A stretch of 64,000 bases of DNA from an uncultured Dorea sp. (GTDB lineage: Bacteria; Bacillota; Clostridia; Lachnospirales; Lachnospiraceae). Position 1 is the first letter of the stretch, and each line of letters opens with the position of its first letter. The DNA lies in NCBI GenBank assembly GCA_945870325.1, contig CAMBRQ010000007.1:23873-87872 (forward strand), read 5' to 3'. The notes under the pieces were generated by a model. It was not told the origin of the DNA. It made no database searches and worked only from the letters and a program-made list of their open reading frames with translations. Shown here in pieces: positions 17,574 to 25,236 of the stretch. A program made the translations under genes and the position numbers.

Positions 17574-17990
17574 ATGGACAAAATATCAGGCAGTTTGACA
17601 GTATTTTTTGAGGAACCATTCTGGATAGGCGTATTTGAACGAATATCTGAAGAAAAGTTATCTGTATGTAAGGTTACGTTTGGTGCGGAACCGAAAGACT
17701 ACGAGATATATGATTTTATTCTGAAAAATTACGATCGGCTGAATTTTAGTCCGGCTGTGGCAACTGATGTAAAAGAGGCAAGTCGCAATCCGAAACGGAT
17801 ACAGAGAGAAGTTCGGAAACAGGTGCAAAATACTGGAATAGGCACAAAATCACAACAGGCTTTGAAATTACAGCAGGAGCAGTTGAAAACTGAACGTAAA
17901 ATCGCGAGCCGGGAACAACGGGAAGCAGAGAAACAACGGCAGTTTGAACTGAAACAGCAAAAGAAAAAGGCGAAACATAAGGGGCATTAG
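17574..17990 (+). CDS. yjdF: YjdF family protein (DUF2992)
   Basis: The 138-residue protein begins SGSLTVFFEEPFWIGVFER, the YjdF signature, with KVTFGAEPKDYEIYDFIL following. It ends in a long basic helix (from about residue 85) rich in Q, K, R and E. The function of YjdF is unknown; its riboswitch suggests a role in dealing with aromatic heterocycles. The ATG at 17574 has AAAGGAGG upstream; an in-frame start at 17544 lies before this site and in the riboswitch. It is a single-gene unit closed by a hairpin that spans its stop codon. Confidence 0.92.
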   Translation: MDKISGSLTVFFEEPFWIGVFERISEEKLSVCKVTFGAEPKDYEIYDFILKNYDRLNFSPAVATDVKEASRNPKRIQREVRKQVQNTGIGTKSQQALKLQQEQLKTERKIASREQREAEKQRQFELKQQKKKAKHKGH

Positions 17991-18001
17991 CCCCTGTGTT
18001 T
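17973..18001 (+). terminator. hairpin over the yjdF stop codon
   Basis: AAACATAAGGGGC (17973-17985) pairs with GCCCCTGTGTTT (17990-18001) around ATTA, with the TAG stop inside. Only TTT and scattered T's follow, so it is a plausible but weak terminator. Confidence 0.5.
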
Positions 18002-18100
18002 CATGTCTGCGAATCGCAAATTACGGGAAAAATAATACAACATTATCAGTCCGCTATTAGTGAATATCTGGATGTAATTGTCAATGGCAGAAAACACACC

Positions 18101-18230
18101 CCGCCAGGAATCCTCCCCGTTCATGAAGAGTCACACCTAAGAATGTCAGGCAGAGAGTCGGATATGAACTGCCATACTCCCCCTCTCTGCCGTACATCTT
18201 ACGAATGACTCTTCAAGAACTAAATTCACA
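18101..18230 (-). repeat. palindromic box element, copy A (short core)
   Basis: This is a short member of the dispersed element described at 59421-59756. On the minus strand it opens with GTGAATTTAG and runs through an outer stem of 15 positions, 14 of them paired (18206-18220 with 18119-18133), with the box ATGTACGG (18190-18197). The GGCAGAGAG stem (18149-18157 with 18183-18191) follows, then the box CCTGACAT (18143-18150). It closes with GGATTCCTGGCGG. The core between the inner arms is only 25 bases. It fills most of the gap between yjdF and the J-domain gene. Confidence 0.75.
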
Positions 18231-18300
18231 TTGATTTCTTCCCCATTTTGTCGTAAGATAATTATTGTTCTACATCCATTTATAATAAGGGGAGGATATA

Positions 18301-18936
18301 ATGGAGAACAAGAATTACTACGAGATATTAGGGGTATCTATGAAAGCAACTCCGGATGAGATTACCGCTGCCAAGAACACTCTTGCCAAGCAATACCATC
18401 CGGATGCCAATATGAAGAACGGCATTGACACCACCGCACAGATGCAGGAGATTCTGGAAGCATATCGCATCCTGTCCGATCCTGCCAAACGTGCAGAATA
18501 TGACCGGGACATTTCCGGCAGGAAATCAGTCATGCAGACTTTCGATCTACATAATATGGAAGAAACAGATGACGACACCGCCCCTGCCTTCGTTACATAC
18601 TGGAAGACCGCCAATGCCCTGTACGACATCATACTGGAAGCTGATACGCTGTTTAAAGAAAAGAATCGATCAAGCAGATTAACCCAGTTATCCATGCAGG
18701 CGATCAAGTATGTGATCCAACTTCGGAATGCTTCCATTCCAGAGCGTTACTGGCATCCGGATATTATGAACTGGCTGCTCTTTACCTCATATAAGAACCG
18801 GAATTATACAGTATCTTACCTGCTGACTTTATATGATAGCTTTGCTAAGGAAAGCATCTCTGCCATAGATAAGATTAAACTCCAAAAAAAGTCTTACCAG
18901 TACCAGCATTCTGTAAAACGTTTGGTAAAATATTAG
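18301..18936 (+). CDS. J-domain protein (DnaJ-like)
   Basis: The 211-residue protein has an N-terminal J domain: NYYEILGVSMKATPDEIT, the HPD triad at residues 33-35 (QYHPDAN) and YRILSDPAKRAEYDR. J domains stimulate Hsp70 (DnaK) ATPase. The remaining 140 residues have no glycine-rich linker, zinc fingers or DnaJ C-terminal domain, so this is a type III co-chaperone with an unrecognised helical tail. GGGGAGG lies seven bases before the ATG. Confidence 0.88.
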   Translation: MENKNYYEILGVSMKATPDEITAAKNTLAKQYHPDANMKNGIDTTAQMQEILEAYRILSDPAKRAEYDRDISGRKSVMQTFDLHNMEETDDDTAPAFVTYWKTANALYDIILEADTLFKEKNRSSRLTQLSMQAIKYVIQLRNASIPERYWHPDIMNWLLFTSYKNRNYTVSYLLTLYDSFAKESISAIDKIKLQKKSYQYQHSVKRLVKY

Positions 18937-19008
18937 ATTTTATTTTTTCACACATTGGAATCATCCACATATTATGTACTGTAAACATTATCAATGGAGG
19001 ATTTCAAA

Positions 19009-19275
19009 ATGAGCGATTTAAGTGCTACAAACTGTGGATGTGGTTGTGATTCTGGAAGAAGCGGAGGAGACTGCGGATGTGGTTGTGGTTTCGGAGGCAA
19101 TAGCTGCCTGTGGATCATCCTTCTGCTTATCTTCTGCGGCGGATGCGGCAACAACTTTGGCAACAACGGATGCGGATGCGGCAATGACAGTTGTCTGTGG
19201 ATCATCCTTCTGCTCATCTTCTGCGGCGGATGCGGCAATGGATGCGGCAACTTCGATTGCGGATGCGGATGCTAA
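19009..19275 (+). CDS. small Gly/Cys-rich protein with duplicated hydrophobic motif
   Basis: The 88-residue protein has about 18 cysteines, mostly in CGCG runs, and two near-identical copies of CLWIILLLIFCGGCG. The copies are also near-identical as DNA (around 19098-19150 and 19191-19240), so they arose by tandem duplication. The start at 19009 has GGAGG seven bases upstream; an earlier in-frame ATG contains that site. I do not recognise a characterised family. The hydrophobic 9-10 residue blocks are too short for ordinary membrane spans; assembly through Cys cross-links, as in spore-surface proteins, is only a guess. A strong terminator follows. Confidence 0.75.
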   Translation: MSDLSATNCGCGCDSGRSGGDCGCGCGFGGNSCLWIILLLIFCGGCGNNFGNNGCGCGNDSCLWIILLLIFCGGCGNGCGNFDCGCGC

Positions 19276-19341
19276 TCTTCTGAAATACAGACCTGCGGAA
19301 TCTGCCACTGGCAGTTCCGCAGGATGCATACAGCCCAAAGG

Positions 19342-19374
19342 GGACGGAGTATATCACTCCGTCCTCTTCATTTT
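19342..19374 (+). terminator. terminator after the Gly/Cys-rich gene
   Basis: GGACGGAGT (19342-19350) pairs with ACTCCGTCC (19356-19364) across ATATC, followed by TCTTCATTTT. A further stem CTGCGGAA/TTCCGCAG lies just upstream (about 19297-19323). The hairpin also covers the 3' end of the convergent small gene at 19354-19500. Confidence 0.7.
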
Positions 19375-19500
19375 ATGACCATCAGATTCGCGCCTCTTAT
19401 GTTCATCCTTCTTCTCACTTGTATTCAACTGTTTCTTCAGCATACACTTCTCATCCAGTTCATACACTGCATTTCCATCAATAATCAGTTTTCTGTCCAT
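19354..19500 (-). CDS. very small basic protein, about 48 residues
   Basis: A short minus-strand frame reads MDRKLIIDGNAVYELDE, then CMLKKQLNTSEKKDEHKRR and ends near KMKRTE. The ATG at 19500 has AAAGGAA at normal distance; an ATG at 19506 abuts it. The N-terminal pattern (beta-strand-like LIIDGNAVYELDE followed by a charged tail) is coherent protein rather than a shadow, and no gene occupies the other strand. I cannot name a function. The stop lies in the terminator of the convergent Gly/Cys-rich gene. Confidence 0.55.
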   Translation of the reverse strand: MDRKLIIDGNAVYELDEKCMLKKQLNTSEKKDEHKRRESDGHKMKRTE

Positions 19501-19629
19501 ATTCATTTCCTTTCTTAATAACGCTGCTTACCCTATAATATATGAAGATTCTCATATTTAGTTTTTCCATATCTCATAAATTCCATTCCATTGGCATATA
19601 TATTTACAACGCTATGTTAAGGAGCACGT

Positions 19630-20103
19630 ATGGAACAAAAATCCTACAGACCAATGACACCTTTCGATAATCTGGTTACCCCACCCTTCCTCTATACACT
19701 CAAACTGCTGCTTCCATACACTCCGCCTTCCATGCAGCGCTTCCTCGCATTCTATATCAAATTCCTGGAACTGCGCCGAACCATGGAATCCTTCCGGGGC
19801 TTTCCTTCCCGTTCTTTATCCATGAATATGCTGGACGAATTAAAGCCCTACATGGAGCCATCCGAAAAAGAGATGATGGAACAGATGTCAAGCATGATGA
19901 ATATGATGGAAATGATCCAGAGTATGCAGGCTATGTCCGATTCCACCTCTCAGGACTTCGGGAATTTTAATCCCATGGATATGATGCAGAACATGCTGAC
20001 CCCTGAACAGCAGGAGATGTTCAACATGTACAACACTATGTTTGAAAATGAAATGAACACGCCAGATTCCGGCAATATGAAAGGAGAACAAGATAATGAA
20101 TGA
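19630..20103 (+). CDS. hypothetical methionine-rich protein
   Basis: The 157-residue protein has an N-terminal part with PFLYTLKLLLPYTPPSMQRFLAFYIKFLELRRTM and a C-terminal half extremely rich in Met, Gln and Glu (EKEMMEQMSSMMNMMEMIQSM and similar). No known domain is seen. AAGGAG precedes the ATG. It overlaps the next gene by eight bases (ATGAATGA), so the two are coupled and probably work together. The composition suggests amphipathic helices, possibly membrane- or coat-associated (guess). Confidence 0.75.
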   Translation: MEQKSYRPMTPFDNLVTPPFLYTLKLLLPYTPPSMQRFLAFYIKFLELRRTMESFRGFPSRSLSMNMLDELKPYMEPSEKEMMEQMSSMMNMMEMIQSMQAMSDSTSQDFGNFNPMDMMQNMLTPEQQEMFNMYNTMFENEMNTPDSGNMKGEQDNE

Positions 20104-20377
20104 ATGGATGAATCATCCCGCAATGAAGAATTTAGACCCAATCAAACTGGAACTGATCCGAACCGCCGCCACCCAGACCCAGGGTAAATCCGGCAAGTCC
20201 CTTGCCCCGGTCATGATGGCACTGATCACCAATGCTAACAAAAAAGGAATCCAATTCACCCCTGATGAATTCTCCCTGATCCTTTCCATCTTGAAAGAAG
20301 GCAAGACTCAGGAAGAACAAAACCAGATTGAGAACATGGTCAAAATGGTTCAGGGCTACATGAAAAAGGTCCACTAA
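20096..20377 (+). CDS. hypothetical helical protein coupled to the Met-rich protein
   Basis: The 93-residue protein (NLDPIKLELIRTAATQTQGKSGKSLAPVMMALITNANKKG split by short turns) appears all-helical, with a C-terminal NQIENMVKMVQGYMKKV helix. No domain is recognised. Its start lies inside the end of the upstream gene, and AAAGGAG in that gene serves as ribosome site. It converges on the thioesterase gene, and the two share a hairpin. Confidence 0.75.
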   Translation: MNEWMNHPAMKNLDPIKLELIRTAATQTQGKSGKSLAPVMMALITNANKKGIQFTPDEFSLILSILKEGKTQEEQNQIENMVKMVQGYMKKVH

Positions 20378-20381
20378 TAAA

Positions 20382-20405
20382 GGAGGCGAATCATCGCCTC
20401 CTAAA
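20382..20405. terminator. bidirectional terminator between convergent genes
   Basis: GGAGGCGA (20382-20389) and TCGCCTCC (20394-20401) form an 8-bp stem with loop ATCA. The plus side is followed by TAAAAATC and the minus side by TTTATTAG, so it may serve both directions. It touches the thioesterase stop at 20401. Confidence 0.55.
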
Positions 20406-20877
20406 AATCTTCTTCTTTTCGCAGCATTCTCATCTCCCGGCGCATCTTCGCCTTCTCCCAGTCTTCTTTGTCCAGTTCCGTTTCCAGTTCCAGTCTTGGA
20501 ACGGGTGCCGGCTTATCATTCTCATCCAGCGCAACCATCGTAAAGAATGCCCGATTGATCAGTGTCCTGCCACCGTCAATATCTTCAATATACGTATCCA
20601 CTTTCACTTCCATAGATGTATTTCCTACATAAGTCACTTTTCCCTTAATGACGATAACATCCTTCTGATATGCTCCTTTTAGGAATCTTAAGTTATCGAC
20701 CGAAGCCGTAATCACATTCATATGTGCGTGTCTTTTTGCCACAATTCCCGCAATCTCATCTATCCACTGCATCAGGATACCTCCAAAGAGACGTCCCGCA
20801 GCATTCAGATGATTCGGTCGCACCATATGAACCGTCTGAACCACTGATTCTGATACTTTTCTACTCTCTATACTCAT
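20401..20877 (-). CDS. acyl-CoA thioesterase, hotdog fold
   Basis: The 158-residue protein is of the YciA/BFIT type of acyl-CoA hydrolases: HMVRPNHLNAAGRLFGGILMQWIDEIAGIVAKRHA at the N-terminus supplies the hotdog helix and the active-site Asn and Asp. VTYVGNTSMEVKVDTYIED and FFTMVALDENDKPAPVP follow. Such enzymes hydrolyse acyl-CoA esters; the chain-length preference is not visible. It is monocistronic on the minus strand. Confidence 0.9.
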   Translation of the reverse strand: MSIESRKVSESVVQTVHMVRPNHLNAAGRLFGGILMQWIDEIAGIVAKRHAHMNVITASVDNLRFLKGAYQKDVIVIKGKVTYVGNTSMEVKVDTYIEDIDGGRTLINRAFFTMVALDENDKPAPVPRLELETELDKEDWEKAKMRREMRMLRKEEDF

Positions 20878-21084
20878 ATATCACTTGACCCCTTCTAAAA
20901 AATACTTTCCATTCTTTTCTCGCAAGACTCTTTTATTATAACACAAGATTTGATATACTAAAAATGATTTATTATAATAGAGTAAATTACTGCAATTGAT
21001 TATGATACGGACAAAAGATTTATATATACTAACGATAATTAAAATGGAAGAACCTCTATAAATACCTTACTATAAAGGAGACAA

Positions 21085-21828
21085 ATGAAGATGAGAAATA
21101 TCAAATTAACAATAGAATATGACGGCAGCCGCTACCAGGGCTGGACACGCCTTGGAAAAGACGAATCTAACAATACCATTTCCAATAAGATTGTTGAAGT
21201 ACTGAAAAAGATGACGGATGAGTATCTGATCGAATTAAACTGCGGATGCCGCACAGAGGTTGGAGTCCACGCTTATGCACAGGTTGTGAACTTCAAGACC
21301 GAATGTACCATGGAGGTTCAGGATATCCAACATTACCTGAACCGCTATCTGCCAATGGATATTGCCATTGTGGATGTGGAAGAAGTCCCGGAACGTTTTC
21401 ATGCTCAACTGAATGCGGTTTCCAAAACTTATGTATACCGTATGACCATCGATGATGTTCCAAGCGTATTCGACCGCAAATACACCTACCACTGCTATAA
21501 GATTCCGGACAAGCGTCTTATGCAGCAGGCATCCATTCTCCTGATTGGAAAACACGACTTCAAGAACTTCTCTTCCGCCAAGAAAACCAAGTCTACGCTG
21601 CGCGAACTCTATGATATCGAGATCTATGGCGATACAGAAGAGATGCAGATTCTGATCCATGCAGATGATTTTCTTCATAATATGGCACGTTTGATCGTGG
21701 GTACTTTGCTGGATATCGGGTTCGGCAACCGCCCGAAAGAAGACATCGAGGATATCTTCGCCGGAAGTCAGGAGCCAAGCGCTCCATGTGATCCGAAAGG
21801 GCTGTATCTCCAAGAGGTTGAATATTAG
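21085..21828 (+). CDS. truA: TruA-like tRNA pseudouridine synthase with Asp-to-Glu change in catalytic motif
   Basis: The 247-residue protein matches TruA, which makes pseudouridine at tRNA positions 38-40: EYDGSRYQGW at the N-terminus, FHAQLNAVSKTYVYRM and the C-terminal FLHNMARLIVGTLLDIG. The catalytic motif normally reads GRTDAGVHA; here it reads CRTEVGVHA, with codon GAG giving E58 in place of the nucleophilic aspartate. All other landmarks are present, so this is not random decay. It may be a second, divergent TruA-family protein with another RdRp-like role excluded by its intact fold; activity cannot be predicted. GGAGACAA precedes the ATG. Confidence 0.85.
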   Translation: MKMRNIKLTIEYDGSRYQGWTRLGKDESNNTISNKIVEVLKKMTDEYLIELNCGCRTEVGVHAYAQVVNFKTECTMEVQDIQHYLNRYLPMDIAIVDVEEVPERFHAQLNAVSKTYVYRMTIDDVPSVFDRKYTYHCYKIPDKRLMQQASILLIGKHDFKNFSSAKKTKSTLRELYDIEIYGDTEEMQILIHADDFLHNMARLIVGTLLDIGFGNRPKEDIEDIFAGSQEPSAPCDPKGLYLQEVEY

Positions 21829-21881
21829 ATTCTTAATTGGGGACAGGGCAAATCCAAAAAGGGACACGGCTATTTTAATTA

Positions 21882-21914
21882 GGGACGGGGGAAATTTAAA
21901 AAACCCCCGTCCCC
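21882..21914. terminator. G/C-rich hairpin between truA and the DeoR gene
   Basis: GGGACGGGGG (21882-21891) pairs with CCCCCGTCCC (21904-21913) around an A/T-rich loop. It lies between two convergent genes, and its 3' arm encodes the last residues (GTGVF) of the DeoR protein. Further GGGACA-type fragments lie at 21838-21870. Confidence 0.6.
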
Positions 21915-22651
21915 ATTATAACTGCATTTAGTTTCTCTAACTTTTTCCGTTCTTCGGAAGTAAATTCTCTATCAGTAATCACTCCCGTATAATCTCCCAG
22001 ATGGTTGATCCTCGTCATCGCCTGCTGTCCGAACTTGGACCTGTCCACTACCAGATATGATTTTTCACACTGCATCGGGGTATACCGTTTCAGCCACATC
22101 TTATCAAAGGTAGGCGTTGTCACCTCGAAGTCATCATTAATCGAAGCCGCTCCGAAGAATCCCACATCAAATTTAAAATCTGCCAGCATCTGTGTTGCAT
22201 AACGTCCGAACATACTTCCAGTCTCCTTCTGTATGCTGCCGCCACAGATGAACAGTTCTGCCTCACTCTTCTTCAGCAGTTGTGCAATCTCAAGATCATT
22301 CGTAACGATCAGTATTCCCCGCATATCCTTGATCAGTTTGGCAATCTCATAAGTTGTTGTCCCTGCATCCAAGAATACTGTATCTCCTTCTGATACCAGA
22401 GGAAAACAGATCTTCGCCAACAATTCTTTTTCCTTCTTGTGGCTTGTCTGCTTATCCGCATAAGTCACTTCCTGCTTTGCCACAGCCCCTCCATGGCAGC
22501 GTTCGATCACATTGTTCTCCTGTAACTTCACCAGATCCCTGCGAATCGTCATTGGGCTGACTTTCAATTCCTTTGCCAGTTCATCTACCTGTGCGCTGCC
22601 TTTCTGCTGAACCAATTCAACAATCATTGCCTGTCTCTCTGCTGCTAACAT
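21896..22651 (-). CDS. DeoR/GlpR family transcriptional regulator
   Basis: The 251-residue protein has an N-terminal DeoR helix-turn-helix (IVELVQQKGSAQVDELAKELKVSPMTIRRDLVKL) and a C-terminal sugar-phosphate sensor domain (FLDAGTTTYEIAKLI, IVTNDLEIAQLL, FICGGSIQKETGSMFG). DeoR regulators respond to phosphorylated sugars. It lies just downstream of the acid-sugar cluster in the same direction, 113 bases after the permease, and may respond to an intermediate of that pathway (inference). Its last codons come from a G/C-rich repeat hairpin. Confidence 0.9.
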   Translation of the reverse strand: MLAAERQAMIVELVQQKGSAQVDELAKELKVSPMTIRRDLVKLQENNVIERCHGGAVAKQEVTYADKQTSHKKEKELLAKICFPLVSEGDTVFLDAGTTTYEIAKLIKDMRGILIVTNDLEIAQLLKKSEAELFICGGSIQKETGSMFGRYATQMLADFKFDVGFFGAASINDDFEVTTPTFDKMWLKRYTPMQCEKSYLVVDRSKFGQQAMTRINHLGDYTGVITDREFTSEERKKLEKLNAVIMGTGVF

Positions 22652-22764
22652 CTGCTTACCCCTCTTTTACAAATATGCAGCGAAAGATATTTCTTCCGCT
22701 GCATATTATTTTACCTCATTGTAAAAAGATATTCAATTACCTAAAAATATTACATAAAGATACC

Positions 22765-24168
22765 TTACATAAAGATATTCAGTACCAGAACCTCAACAAC
22801 ACCAACTGCCCATGCAACGGTAGATGTAACAGACCATATAGTTAACTGATCCTTTGCTTCGCTTACTCCAAGAGTTCTGTTAACAACCCAGAAATAACTA
22901 TCATTAAAGTATCCGAAGAACAGAGAACCTACACAGCATGCTACTGCTCCCAGCAGCGGGCTTGCGCCTGATGCTACAACGATTGGTGCAGAGATACTTG
23001 CTGCTGTTGTCATAGCTACTGTACCAGAACCCTGGATGAATCTCATTGCGGTAGAGATAATCAGCGGAAGGATAATAATCGGAATTGCTGTCTGCGCAAG
23101 ACCGTCCGCCATGAATGTTCCAAGCCCTGAATCTTTGATAATCTGTCCAAGAGCGCCACCGCCGCCTGTTACCAGCATAATGATACCTGCTGACATCATA
23201 CCTTTCTCCATCTCAGTAAGGCAAGTATGTCTGTCAAGTTTTCTTCCCAGTGTAAAGATAGCTACCAAAAGTCCAAGTCCTACTGCTACGATTGGCTGTC
23301 CAAGGAAGATCAGTATTTCCATAATACCACTGGTCTGTCCTAATGCAGAAGCGATCGTATTAATTAAGATCAGAATAATCGGCACGATCAGAGGCATGAA
23401 AGACTCTAATGTTCCCGGCATTCCTGTCATATCCATAGAGAATGCACCTTCATAATCTGGCTCCTGGTATGGTGCTTCAACTACTTCACCTTCCTCGTTA
23501 ACAACACGATAGTATTTCTTTGCCAAGAACATTCTTGCATAAGCAATACATGCAATCGCCATTGGAATCGCAAGCACAATTGTTAACAGGATAAATTTGC
23601 CAACATCAATTCCGAAGATACCACATACGCCCAGAGGACCCGGTGTAGGTGGAACTAATGAGTGAGTGATTACAAGACCGGCCGCCAGTGATACGCCAAG
23701 TGCGATGACAGATTTCTTTGTTGCTTTGGAAATCGCTTTTGCAATCGGTGCAAGTACCACGAATCCGGAGTCACAGAAGATCGGGATTGATACAAGGAAA
23801 CCGGTAAGTGCTAACGCTTCCTCTTCTCTCTTCTTACCAAATAACTTAAGGAATGTATGCGCCATTCTCTTTGCTGCTCCTGTTACCTCGAAGATCTGTC
23901 CCATCATAACACCGAAGCCGATAATAATACCGATACTTCCCAATGTTCCTCCGAAACCTGATGTGATCGAATTCACAATACCAAATGTCTTACCATCTTC
24001 CAGTGTGATATTCGTAAGCGGCATTCCACCTACAACACCTACGATAATCGTACAGATAATCAATGCAAGAAATGCCTGTACTTTTGTTTTCAATACTAAG
24101 AATATCAGGACTGCGATACCAATCGCCAGACCAATTAACATTCTTTCCCCACTAAGTCCGTTTACCAT
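22765..24168 (-). CDS. GntP family gluconate/acid-sugar permease
   Basis: The 467-residue integral membrane protein has about 12-14 hydrophobic segments and GntP family blocks (SIPIFCDSGFVVLAPIAKAI, SLVPPTPGPLGVCGIFG, GGGGALGQIIKDSGLG). GntP proteins are proton symporters for gluconate-like acids. Located after pdxA2 and the two kinases, it is most likely the uptake system for the four-carbon sugar acid degraded by the cluster. AGGAGGT precedes the start. Confidence 0.93.
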   Translation of the reverse strand: MVNGLSGERMLIGLAIGIAVLIFLVLKTKVQAFLALIICTIIVGVVGGMPLTNITLEDGKTFGIVNSITSGFGGTLGSIGIIIGFGVMMGQIFEVTGAAKRMAHTFLKLFGKKREEEALALTGFLVSIPIFCDSGFVVLAPIAKAISKATKKSVIALGVSLAAGLVITHSLVPPTPGPLGVCGIFGIDVGKFILLTIVLAIPMAIACIAYARMFLAKKYYRVVNEEGEVVEAPYQEPDYEGAFSMDMTGMPGTLESFMPLIVPIILILINTIASALGQTSGIMEILIFLGQPIVAVGLGLLVAIFTLGRKLDRHTCLTEMEKGMMSAGIIMLVTGGGGALGQIIKDSGLGTFMADGLAQTAIPIIILPLIISTAMRFIQGSGTVAMTTAASISAPIVVASGASPLLGAVACCVGSLFFGYFNDSYFWVVNRTLGVSEAKDQLTIWSVTSTVAWAVGVVEVLVLNIFM

Positions 24169-24197
24169 AATTGACCTCCTCTTCCTTCTTTAAAGAA

Positions 24198-25196
24198 TTA
24201 CTTTGTAAAATTGGGTGCGTATTTCGCCGCCAACAGTATGGCTTCGATCATGCTGACCGCACTTACAATTCCCTTTCCTGCGATATCAAATGCAGTTCCG
24301 TGATCTACAGATGTCCGAAGAATCGGCATGCCATTCGTAATTGCAATGGTCTTCTCAAAATCAAGAGTTTTCGTTGCAATATGTCCCTGGTCATGATACA
24401 AAGACAATACGCTGTTATATCTTCCAATTGCAGCCTGGTGGAATACAGAATCTGCTCCGATTGGTCCTACAACATTGTAGCCCTCTGCCTGTAATTCCTC
24501 AACAGCCGGCGTGATCTCATTCACTTCTTCCCATCCGAACAGCCCATGTTCTCCACTGTGCGGATTCAGTCCGGCAATTGCCATCGTTCCATCTGTAACA
24601 CCGAGTTTCTTAAGTGCTTCCATACAACGCTTGACATAATCCTTAATTCTTTCTTTTGTGATCATATCTAACATCTCTCTTAAGGATACGTGTCTCGTCA
24701 GGAAGAATACGCGCATTCCATTGGTCTCGAACATGGTCAGAGGATCTTCTGTATTGGTAAGAGCACCGAAGATCTCCGTATGTCCGATAAAATTAATCTC
24801 ACCTGCACGCAGAGACTCCTTATTGATCGGCGTTGTAGCGACAGCATCGACCTTGCCATCGTTCGCAAGTTCAATACTTTTTGCAATATATTCATATGCA
24901 GCTTTCCCGCACATTCCATTGACCTTGCCGAATTCGAATTCAGCCATGTCAACATTGCCTAAATCGATCAGATTCAAAACTCCTTCACGGAAATCTCCTT
25001 CTTCCGGCTCATGAATAACATGAACCTCAAGATCTGCTCCAACAATCTTGATTGCATTCTCCATGACGGTCTTGTCTCCGACAATGATACAATCTGCTAC
25101 GTCAAATACTTCCTTTGAAGCAATTGATTTTGCAACAATCTCTGGTCCGACTCCTGCCGGATCTCCAATAGGTACTGCGATTAGTGATTTTCTCAT
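24198..25196 (-). CDS. pdxA2: PdxA2-type 4-phosphoerythronate/threonate dehydrogenase
   Basis: The 332-residue protein is a PdxA-family NAD-dependent oxidative decarboxylase: [16 protein letters not shown] near the N-terminus, [35 protein letters not shown] and [15 protein letters not shown] with the three metal histidines. The PdxA2 branch converts D-threonate or D-erythronate 4-phosphate to dihydroxyacetone phosphate and CO2 rather than making vitamin B6. Placement between a GntP permease and DUF1537 kinases, with no other pyridoxal genes, supports the catabolic role. Confidence 0.88.
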   Translation of the reverse strand: MRKSLIAVPIGDPAGVGPEIVAKSIASKEVFDVADCIIVGDKTVMENAIKIVGADLEVHVIHEPEEGDFREGVLNLIDLGNVDMAEFEFGKVNGMCGKAAYEYIAKSIELANDGKVDAVATTPINKESLRAGEINFIGHTEIFGALTNTEDPLTMFETNGMRVFFLTRHVSLREMLDMITKERIKDYVKRCMEALKKLGVTDGTMAIAGLNPHSGEHGLFGWEEVNEITPAVEELQAEGYNVVGPIGADSVFHQAAIGRYNSVLSLYHDQGHIATKTLDFEKTIAITNGMPILRTSVDHGTAFDIAGKGIVSAVSMIEAILLAAKYAPNFTK

Positions 25197-25236
25197 GATA
25201 TTCTCTTCCTTTCATTGATAAATATTTGATTTGTTT

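Noticed and set aside
18972..19338. Repetitive Pro/His and Ala/Ser-rich frames around the Cys-rich gene
   Set aside because: They are other-frame readings of the GGATGCGGC-type repeats coding for CGCG in the real gene.
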